The notes beneath the pieces were generated by a model. The model searched no databases and was not told the DNA's origin. It worked only from the letters and a program-made list of their open reading frames with translations. From NCBI GenBank assembly GCA_044220725.1, contig JBGAQN010000064.1:1-15226 (forward strand): a stretch of 15,226 bases of DNA, in the 5' to 3' direction. Positions within the stretch are counted from its first letter, which is position 1, and each line of letters opens with the position of its first letter. This document shows positions 6,810 to 13,900 of the stretch, one piece after another. The translations under genes were made by a program, and so were the position numbers. The stretch comes from Phosphoribacter sp044220725 (GTDB lineage Bacteria > Actinomycetota > Actinomycetes > Actinomycetales > Dermatophilaceae).

Positions 6810-7216
6810 CCGCGGCGCAACCGCAGGCGACCCCGAACTGGGCCGCCTTGCAGGCCGCTGCGCGAGCGGCGAGAAACACGGCATACGCCCCGTATTCGGG
6901 GTTTCCCGTCGGGGTGGCGGGCCTGGTCGACGACGGTCGGGTCGTGGTGGGCTGCAACGTCGAGAACGCGTCCTACGGCGTGGGGTTGTGCGCCGAGTGC
7001 GGGATGGTGTCGGCGCTGGCCGCGAGCGGCGGCGGCCGGCTGGTCGCGGTGTCGTGTGTGGGGCCGGACGGCGAGGTGCTCATGCCGTGCGGGCGGTGCC
7101 GACAACTCCTGTGGGAGCACGGCGGTCCGGACTGCCTGGTTGCCACCTCGCACGGCCCCAGGCCGATGCGTGACCTGCTCCCCGAAGCCTTCGGCCCGGC
7201 CGACCTGGATCGCTAG
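6806..7216 (+). CDS. cdd: Cytidine deaminase
   Basis: A 136-aa cytosolic enzyme that converts cytidine and deoxycytidine to uridine and deoxyuridine for pyrimidine salvage. The tetrameric CDA fold is complete: YAPYSGFPVGVAG near the start, C-N-V-E-N-A-S-Y-G at 50-58 (substrate-binding Glu53), C-A-E-C at 62-65 with Zn ligand Cys62 and catalytic Glu64, and P-C-G-R-C-R-Q at 94-100 with Zn ligands Cys95 and Cys98. The length matches the 130-aa class. The same frame stays open far upstream inside permease 2, but TTG 6806 is the sensible start: it overlaps the permease TGA as TTGA, G-rich ribosome-binding sequence precedes it, and the deaminase fold needs nothing before it. Lying last in the transporter unit, it probably acts on what is imported. 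Confidence 0.93.
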   Translation: MTAAQPQATPNWAALQAAARAARNTAYAPYSGFPVGVAGLVDDGRVVVGCNVENASYGVGLCAECGMVSALAASGGGRLVAVSCVGPDGEVLMPCGRCRQLLWEHGGPDCLVATSHGPRPMRDLLPEAFGPADLDR

Positions 7217-7234
7217 GCGTTAGCAGTCGGGAAC

Positions 7235-7858
7235 TCAGCCGCATGCACCGAGCGCGACGGTCGGGGACACCTGGTTCGCTAGCTCGTTTGCTGCACTCCC
7301 ACGTGGGGCACTCGCTGCAACGACGATCTTCGACCTACCCGCCGGAACGAGCCAGAACACGTTGTCCCGCGCGACGGCAGCAGTCGAATCGCTCGTGGGG
7401 TAGATCTGCGATCCGGTGCGGCCGCCGGGCACGCCCGACCACTCGGAGATCTCGACGACGGCGGGCTGCACCACGCCCCATGCCTGACCGAGGAAGTCCG
7501 CGGCTCCCCACCTAAGTGCGTCTTCGGCGGAGCCGCTGGTCGCCGACGCGGTGACATCGTAGACGCCGATAGCTCGGTAGGTCGGACTGCGCAGGTCATC
7601 GGTCCATCGCAGACCGGGGGACAGGCCCGGTGCCTTCAGCGGGTCAAGGTCGGGCACGAAGGACGCCGGCACAGACAGGTGTACCCGGTCCTTGCCGTTG
7701 GCCGCAGTGAGCTCCCAGCAGGTCCCGGAGTTGCGGACGAAGGCGGGAATGGTCCACGACGGGGTGGCCGGGGGAGCGGTCACCGTGGTGGTGCAGCCAG
7801 CCACCAGCGTCAGCGCGGCCCATCCGACCCCGAACGACTTTCTACCGGAAACCGACAT
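7235..7858 (-). CDS. Predicted secreted lipoprotein of the type VII-linked operon (function unknown)
   Basis: A 207-aa protein with a clear lipoprotein signal: basic GRKS at 5-8, a hydrophobic run, then V-A-G-C with lipidated Cys22, followed by a Thr/Pro linker. The mature part (from about 45) begins SGTCWEL and ends GACG; Cys47 and Cys206 are the only other cysteines and could form a disulphide. Segments such as FWLVPAGRSKIVVAAS suggest a beta-rich extracellular fold. I do not recognise the family. Its start lies 15 bases after the stop of the 843-aa gene, so it should be the last gene of that operon. A GTG at 7861 would add one residue; GGAG at 7867-7870 serves either. It could anchor, fold or neutralise the 843-aa protein at the cell surface; that is inference from position. 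It converges on cdd, with 18 bases between the stops and no visible terminator. Confidence 0.8.
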   Translation of the reverse strand: MSVSGRKSFGVGWAALTLVAGCTTTVTAPPATPSWTIPAFVRNSGTCWELTAANGKDRVHLSVPASFVPDLDPLKAPGLSPGLRWTDDLRSPTYRAIGVYDVTASATSGSAEDALRWGAADFLGQAWGVVQPAVVEISEWSGVPGGRTGSQIYPTSDSTAAVARDNVFWLVPAGRSKIVVAASAPRGSAANELANQVSPTVALGACG

Positions 7859-7873
7859 CACGTGGACTCCGCC

Positions 7874-10405
7874 TCATTTCGTCAGGCCGGTTCGCGAGGC
7901 TAGCGCGCCAATGACATAGGAGTCTGCCACACCCCACTCGATCATCCAGCGGTTGCCGTACTGGTCGTAGTAGCGAACGAAGTCGTCCCACTGCTTCTTG
8001 GCTGCGGGGCTCGCATCGGCGGCATGGCCAGCGGCGTAAAGGTTGGCGAGGTCTGGCAGCCGGTCGCCCACCATGAACGACGCTTGATCGGGGTACTTCG
8101 CTGCCCACGTCTGAGGTGACAGCGGAGCGCCCGACTTGAGGCCGGACTCGTCCAACCACTGGATGAGTTGCAGCGCCCCACCGGAGTAGGCCCATTTCTG
8201 AAGAGCGGCGCCGTCGCGCGCGGCACTCGGCCCGTAGCTGGTGTCCGGGATCAAACTGTTCACCAGCCAACTCTTCACCTGGTCGGCGCCGAAGCCGATG
8301 GCCATACCGGGGAGGCCGCCGACGCCGGTCTTGCTGACGAGCTTGTCCATTCCCAGCCCGAGCACCCAGTCCAGTGCCTTCTGTGCTTCCTTATTGGCGG
8401 CATCCTCGCTGAGTCCGGCTGCCCGCAGCGAGTCTGCGAGCGCCGCGACCGTATCGCCGCGTCGGATCCCCATCTCTTGCGCCAACTTCTTCAGCATCGT
8501 CGTGTCGCCGTGGTACGTGGAGGTGATCTCCAGGAAGTCCAGCCGGTATGCCGCATCCGAGGCGGCTTGCAGTTGCCCGTAGAGCGGGTATCCCTTGGTC
8601 GGGTCCACTTTGTGGCTCCAGTAGTCCATTCCGAACATCATCCGCATGACCGCGTCGAGGTCCTGGTTGGACAACACGGCGAGGTCGATCCGGTTGTACA
8701 GCAGCAGCCCCGACGGCACACCCTCGGCGACGGTGCCGGCGAAGTCGATGCCTGAGTGGTTGACCGCTTGGATGTGGGTGGTCAGGATGTCGGCGAGGTG
8801 GGGGGCGAAGGTGATGTTTCCGTCGGCCAGGTTCGGGTGGGTCGCGTAGTAGTGCACGAGGTCGGACACGATCTCCGCTGATGCGTAGTTCTCGCTGCCC
8901 GGTCCTCCGGCACCGACGTGGTTGGTCGCGGCATACAGGGCGGAGCCGAGGACGTCCTGCCAGACGAAGAAGCTGCCCTGAGCCGAGCCGCGGCCGTCGT
9001 AGAGGTAGTGCAACATGTCGAGATCGGCCGTCCCGCTCGACGTGGTCACTGCCTTGAGAGCGGCGGTCCGGTCGTGGCTGAGGGCGTCGAACAGCATCGA
9101 GACGGCATCGATCCGCCCGGGGATCGTCCCCACGAGCGACCGACCCGCCTCCGTGGGCCAGGTCCCGTTGGCCGTGCCATACACCTGGCCCCAGGAGAAC
9201 ATCGTGTTGGTCTTGGCCATCGTTCGCTCGAAGGCGACTGTCTGGGAGGCAACCTGGGCGATCAACGCCGGATCCCAGGTGGCGGCCGAGCCTTGCCCTG
9301 CCTGCATCAATTCGGCCAGCAGCAGATATCCCTTGGCCCGGATCGTCCCCGCCGCATCGTACTTCTCGATGCCCGGCGTGAGCCCATACGAGGTGTAGGA
9401 CTTGATCAGGTCCTGGTACCAGCCCGCTGGCATGGGGTGATTCGGTTGGGTGACCGGGTTGGATGCCTTGGCCATCATCGTGGCGACGGCAGTGACCAAC
9501 TGACCGATCGCCTGGGCCTCCTTGCTGCCCAACTGGTGCGAGATGTCCTGCAGCAAGGTGAACCGACCCAGGTCGAGGTTGGTCAGGAAGGCATAGCGGA
9601 ACGCTTCGCTGTCGACGTTGAGTTGGGCGAGATAGGCCCGGATCTCCTCGGGCGTGGCATTGCCGCTGCCCGGCCCGTCGTTGAACTGTTTCGCGAGGGA
9701 CTTGCCGAGCTCGGTTTGTCCGGCCGTGTCGGCGAACGATCCAGCGCCCAGGGCGGATTGGCGCAACGCGACGAGCATCCCCGGTGGGATCGTCCCGCCT
9801 CGTACGGCCGACCATTCGGCGTCGCTGAACGGGATCGGCATCGCTGCGGTCAGACCGGCCGCCAAGGTCCGCGCGGCGGCCTGCAAACCAGTGACCATGG
9901 CGTCATAGTCCGCATCGATCCGTTCCCGGGTGCGGAATCGGGCCGCGGCGGCCGAGTCGATGGCTCGGTCCCGGGTCCGCACGGCGTCGTCGCGGAGCTC
10001 GTCCTGGTCGTCGGGTGGCAGGTTCCGCGCTTGGCGGGTCTCCGAGCGATAGACCGCCGACGCGCGCGAGACCGACGAGTCGTATGCCGTGTCCGCCGCC
10101 TCCCACCGTCGGTTGAGGCTGGGCAGTGTGGCCGTCATTGCGGTCTCGGCAGCGCGGGCGAAGCTTTCGACGGCGGCTCGAGCGGACCCCGCCTTGGCGC
10201 TCGCGGCGATCATCGCGTCGCCGAGCCGGACCATCTCGGCGAAGCACGCCGTGGCCGCTCGGCCGCTCCACGGGCCGCGGTTTCCCGACAGGTGGCGCAA
10301 TCGACCGCCTTCGTCACCGGGCCCCAGTCCGGTCTCAAGGTCGGCAAGTTTGCGTGCTGCCGCCGTCAGGGACAACACATCGATGTCGAGCGAGTAGTGA
10401 GTCAT
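7874..10405 (-). CDS. Large WXG-headed helical protein, candidate type VII secretion substrate (possibly DUF6571-like)
   Basis: An 843-aa protein with no signal peptide and no convincing membrane helix. The N-terminus (about 1-110) is helical and carries W46-S-G48 in GPWSGRAAT, the position and spacing expected of the W-x-G turn in WXG100 proteins. A charged, coiled-coil-prone region follows (about 105-190, rich in Arg, Glu, Asp and Ala), then a long mostly helical body with NTMFSWGQVYG near the middle and DYWSHKVDPTKGYPLYG towards residue 600. The end reads GVADSYVIGALASRTGLTK; no known toxin motif is seen. Some actinobacterial T7SS-neighbour proteins of this kind are annotated DUF6571, and I think this is one, without proof. 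ATG 10405 is chosen because the 104-aa gene ends 8 bases upstream and GAGGCGA precedes it; the open frame before it only overlaps that gene. Transport by the nearby motor is inference. Confidence 0.85.
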   Translation of the reverse strand: MTHYSLDIDVLSLTAAARKLADLETGLGPGDEGGRLRHLSGNRGPWSGRAATACFAEMVRLGDAMIAASAKAGSARAAVESFARAAETAMTATLPSLNRRWEAADTAYDSSVSRASAVYRSETRQARNLPPDDQDELRDDAVRTRDRAIDSAAAARFRTRERIDADYDAMVTGLQAAARTLAAGLTAAMPIPFSDAEWSAVRGGTIPPGMLVALRQSALGAGSFADTAGQTELGKSLAKQFNDGPGSGNATPEEIRAYLAQLNVDSEAFRYAFLTNLDLGRFTLLQDISHQLGSKEAQAIGQLVTAVATMMAKASNPVTQPNHPMPAGWYQDLIKSYTSYGLTPGIEKYDAAGTIRAKGYLLLAELMQAGQGSAATWDPALIAQVASQTVAFERTMAKTNTMFSWGQVYGTANGTWPTEAGRSLVGTIPGRIDAVSMLFDALSHDRTAALKAVTTSSGTADLDMLHYLYDGRGSAQGSFFVWQDVLGSALYAATNHVGAGGPGSENYASAEIVSDLVHYYATHPNLADGNITFAPHLADILTTHIQAVNHSGIDFAGTVAEGVPSGLLLYNRIDLAVLSNQDLDAVMRMMFGMDYWSHKVDPTKGYPLYGQLQAASDAAYRLDFLEITSTYHGDTTMLKKLAQEMGIRRGDTVAALADSLRAAGLSEDAANKEAQKALDWVLGLGMDKLVSKTGVGGLPGMAIGFGADQVKSWLVNSLIPDTSYGPSAARDGAALQKWAYSGGALQLIQWLDESGLKSGAPLSPQTWAAKYPDQASFMVGDRLPDLANLYAAGHAADASPAAKKQWDDFVRYYDQYGNRWMIEWGVADSYVIGALASRTGLTK

Positions 10406-10413
10406 GGGTCGCC

Positions 10414-10728
10414 TCAGGTCAGGGAGATCTGGATGTCGCTGCCGGCCTCGTCCAAGGCGCTGAAATCGATGGACGCCTGGCCAACACTGGTGCCCAAGAC
10501 GGAGGCGTCGTCGCTGGCGGTGTCGAGCCAGAGGCGCCACGACTGGGTGAGGCGTTGGATCGAATCGCCCATCTGTGCAAGGAACTGGCCGACCCCTGTG
10601 GAGATCCCGGAGCCCGCGGCCACCACACTCTCCCCCTCGGCGTTGGTCAAGGCGTTGGCCAAGTTGAGCACCTGAGCTTTGAGGTCATCGAGATTCGCGA
10701 AGGTCACCTTGATCGGGTCGCTTGGCAT
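10414..10728 (-). CDS. Small helical WXG100/EspC-like protein, candidate type VII partner
   Basis: A 104-aa protein with no signal peptide. It has the size and helix-turn-helix look of WXG100 or EspC-type secretion partners: helix about 12-35 (LDDLKAQVLNLANALTNAE), a Gly/Ser turn, then helix about 43-70 ending LTQSWRLWLDTAS. The strict W-x-G turn is absent; a W-R-L-W cluster lies in the second helix. Near the end is FSALDEAG, which vaguely resembles the aromatic-xxx-acid tail signal of T7SS substrates; this is weak. ATG 10728 is preceded by GGGGGAAAG at normal spacing; an in-frame ATG farther upstream would add 15 unlikely residues. It is the first gene of the minus-strand operon, 8 bases before the 843-aa gene, the place where small helper proteins of large T7SS substrates are usually encoded. 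Confidence 0.75.
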   Translation of the reverse strand: MPSDPIKVTFANLDDLKAQVLNLANALTNAEGESVVAAGSGISTGVGQFLAQMGDSIQRLTQSWRLWLDTASDDASVLGTSVGQASIDFSALDEAGSDIQISLT

Positions 10729-10939
10729 GCGGGACTTTCCCCCTGGTCTGGTCGGTCGACACCTGTTCGCCACTGACCTTAGTTTCGGTTGGGGCGCTTG
10801 ACTTATCCGCGTTCATACTCAGGTGAGGGGCCCGGCATACCTGGTGGGATGGGGCGCAGGGCGGCGCCGGGCTCGCGCTCGAGGTGTCCGGTAGCGTCCA
10901 GGGGTCGGCCTTCGGGCCGCGGCGACAGGGAGGTATGCC
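10729..10939. promoter_or_regulatory. Divergent promoter region between the two type VII transcription units
   Basis: This 211-bp gap must hold promoters for both directions. For the minus strand, TAAGGT (bases 10781 down to 10776) is a TANNNT candidate 47 bases before the 104-aa gene. For the plus strand, TAGCGT at 10892-10897 is a candidate 42 bases before the ATPase start. Neither has a clear -35. GGCATACCT (10834-10842) and AGGTATGCC (10931-10939) form a perfect 9-bp inverted repeat 88 bases apart, but both contain the octamer repeated through the window, so they need not be an operator. Confidence 0.4.
10906..10919 (+). promoter_or_regulatory. cUUCGg tetraloop hairpin in the ATPase leader
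   Basis: CGGCC-TTCG-GGCCG is a 5-bp stem closed by C-G around UUCG, an exceptionally stable RNA tetraloop. It lies 8 bases before the GGGAGG ribosome binding site (10928-10933). If transcription starts near 10904, as the TAGCGT box suggests, it would be the very 5' end of the mRNA. Confidence 0.4.
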
Positions 10940-13900
10940 GTGCGGTTCAGTGTCGTGGTGCGAGACCGGAGCACCGGAGTTGACGCCGTTGTGCTGGTCG
11001 ACACCGACCCGGACGCCACGATGTCCGCGCTGCTGCCTGCGCTGCTGGGAGCCGTTGGCAGTTCCATGCATCCGGGGTTCGCGGCCAAGGTTGCGGTGTG
11101 GGTGGACGGACGGCGGGTTCAGGGGAGCGACCTGCTCACCGATACCGGCATCGCGGCCGGGTCGATCGTGTGCTTGCATGAGAACGACGGGGCAGCGTTG
11201 GCGTTGCCTGCAGGCGTGGTGGAATTGCGGGTTGTGTCCGGTCCGGGCGCGGGCCGGGTCCATCGAGCCCGCATCGGCGAGACGATCATCGGTTGCGGGG
11301 CCAGCGGTCTGTCCTTACCAGATCCCCTACTCCCGGCCGATGCGTTGACCCTGGACGTGACCCGCGACGGACGTGCCACAGTCACGCCAGCAGCGGGCCT
11401 GGCGGTGACCATCGACGGGGATATTGCCGATGGCCCCACCTCGTGGCCGTCCGGCGCCACCTTGGTGACTGGGCACACCGTGCTCTCCCTCGGGTCGCCA
11501 TGGGAGCCAGACGCCTTGACCGTTCCGGCCGAAGGGCGGCTCGGGCGAGACGTCAATCGCCCGCCACGGCTGCTGCCCGCACGGTGGAACCGGGAGTTTT
11601 CGCTTCCGCACAAGCCGGAGAAGCCGAATCGGGTGAGCATCCCGTGGCTCATGGTGCTCTCGCCGCTGCTCATGGCGGTGCCCATGGTCTGGCTCATGGG
11701 CAGCTGGCGGTTTGCTGCCTTCGCCCTGCTGTCCCCGCTCATGGCCCTGTTCAACGTCGTCCAAGGTCGGCGCTCGGGCGCAGCGGACTACAAACGCAAG
11801 CTCGCGGCATACGAGTCAACGCTCGTGAAGGTTCGCGAACGGGCCGCCGAGGCGCTGGCGCGGGAGCGGACCGAGCGACGGGTGGCCCTTCCCGATCCGG
11901 CCGAGGTGTTGTTGCATGCGGTCGGGCCGGGGTCGCGCCTGTGGGAGCGTCGTCGTCGCGACCCCGACTCCCTGGTTCTGCGCGTCGGCACGGCCACCCG
12001 CCCAAGCCAGGTGCGCGTCGAGGACCCCAACGTCGACCAGAACACCGAAGACATCGCCCCCGCGACCGTCGCCGACGTGCCCGTGCCGATCCCGCTGCGT
12101 GAATTCGGCGTGCTGGGGGTCTCGGGCAGCCCCGACCAGGTGGATGCGATGGCCCGCTGGTTGCTCGGGCAAGCGGCCGTCTTGCACAGCCCCCGCGATC
12201 TTCGAGTTGTCGTCCTCACCGACCAGCGCGCCGAGCAACGGTGGGGCTGGGCGCGCTGGCTGCCGCACGCACGAACCGAGGATGAGTCGCTGTTGGCGTT
12301 CGTCGGCAACGAGCAGCAGTCCGTCGGCGCCCGGGTCGGGGAGTTGTCCCGGGTGGTCACCGATCGCACCGCGGCCATGGAGGCGGGTTTCGGCTCGGCA
12401 GCAGCCAAAGAGATCCCAGCCCCGGATTACCTCGTCATCCTCGACGGGGCCAGGCTGCTGCGGTCTCTTCCGGGCGTTGTCACCCTCTTGCGCCAAGGCC
12501 CGGCGGTGGGTGTCTACGTCATCTGCCTCGAACCAGACAAGAGGTCGCTGCCCGAGGAATGCCGGGTCGTCCTCGAGTGCGCGGACGACGCTTCTCGGGT
12601 GACGGCCACCGGGGTGCCCGACGTGCCCGAGGTCCGGCTGGACTTGGTCGAAACCGCGTGGGCCACACGAATGGCCCGGGCGCTGGCGCCACTGCGCGAC
12701 ATCACCCCATCGGTCGAGGACGCGGGATTGCCACGCTCTGCCCGGCTCCTGGAATGCCTCAACCTCACCGAGCCCACCGCCGACGCTGTCATCCAGGGCT
12801 GGGGGCAGCCACGGACCGATGTGGTCATCGGAGCCGGCTTCGACGGGATGTTCCGGATAGACCTGCGCCGGGATGGGCCGCACGCCCTCGTGGCTGGGAC
12901 CACGGGCTCGGGCAAGTCCGAGTTGCTGCAGACCATCGTCGCCTCGCTGGCGTTGGCCAACCGGCCGGATCAGTTGACCTTCGTGCTCGTGGATTACAAG
13001 GGCGGGTCGGCCTTCAAGGAATGCAACAAACTCCCGCACACCGTCGGCATGGTGACCGACCTGGACACCCATCTGGTTGGCCGGGCCTTGACCTCGCTTG
13101 GGGCCGAGTTGCGTCGCCGCGAGCACCTGCTGGGGGTGCCGGGGGCCAAGGACCTGGAAGATTACTGGGCGCTCTGCCGCTCCGACCCAACGCTGCCGCC
13201 CATACCCCGACTGGTCCTGGTTATCGACGAATTCGCTAGTCTCAAAGCCGAATTGCCAGACTTCGTGACGGGCCTGGTGACCATCGCTCAACGGGGTCGA
13301 TCCCTTGGCATCCATCTCGTGCTCGCCACCCAACGGCCCAGCGGGGTCGTCTCGGCGGACATCCGGGCCAACACCAACCTCCGCATCGCCCTACGGGTCA
13401 CCGACGAAGGGGAAAGCCGGGACGTCATCGACGCTCCGGAGGCCGGACGGATCGCAGCGTCGACCCCCGGTCGTGGGTATGCCCGGCTCGGTCCCGCCGG
13501 AGTGCTTCCCTTCCAGGCCGGACGGGTCGGTGGGCGACGACCGGAAGCGCCCATCGAATCGCGGACGGTGGCTGACCCGTTGGCGTGGCCAATTCCGTGG
13601 TTGCGCAGCGGCATACCTGCTCCGACGCGCCCCGCGGCAGCGGCGACCGACACCGACGAGGGCCACACCGACCTGTCCGTCCTGGTCACCGCCATCCGCG
13701 GGGCCGTGGACCGCCTGGGTATGCCGCCCCAGCACAGTCCGTGGCTGCCCCCCCTGGCAGCCCACCCGTTCACTGTGGGCTGGGCGCTGGAGGACCGACC
13801 CGATGACCAGGCACACGTTCCAACGACCTTCACCCTTGGCTCCTCGGGGCACCTGTTCCTCGTCGGAGGTCCTCGTTCAGGTCGGAGCACGGCCTTGCGG

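Noticed and set aside
10406..10540. Upstream extension of the 843-aa protein by 45 residues
   Set aside because: The extension is Arg-rich and overlaps the 104-aa gene in another frame. ATG 10405 with GAGGCGA in front fits better.
8918..10675. Open frame of about 585 codons on the plus strand over the 843-aa and 104-aa genes
   Set aside because: It crosses two minus-strand genes that have ribosome binding sites and sensible N-termini. Its translation is Arg/Gly/Asp-rich with no domain. It is the most tempting shadow because of its length, but the W-x-G start and operon spacing favour the minus strand.
10830..10872. Inverted repeat GCCCGGC / GCCGGGC in the divergent region
   Set aside because: Seven G/C bases with a 29-base loop are expected by chance at this base composition.
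10935..11348. ATG 10935 as the start of a separate small gene
   Set aside because: It is out of frame with the motor and its product is Cys/Arg/Pro-rich nonsense. GTG 10940 opens the 1429-codon frame and uses the same ribosome binding site.
11816..13333. Open frame of about 505 codons on the minus strand
   Set aside because: Antisense to the motor gene, whose plus-strand frame has Walker motifs at consistent codon positions.
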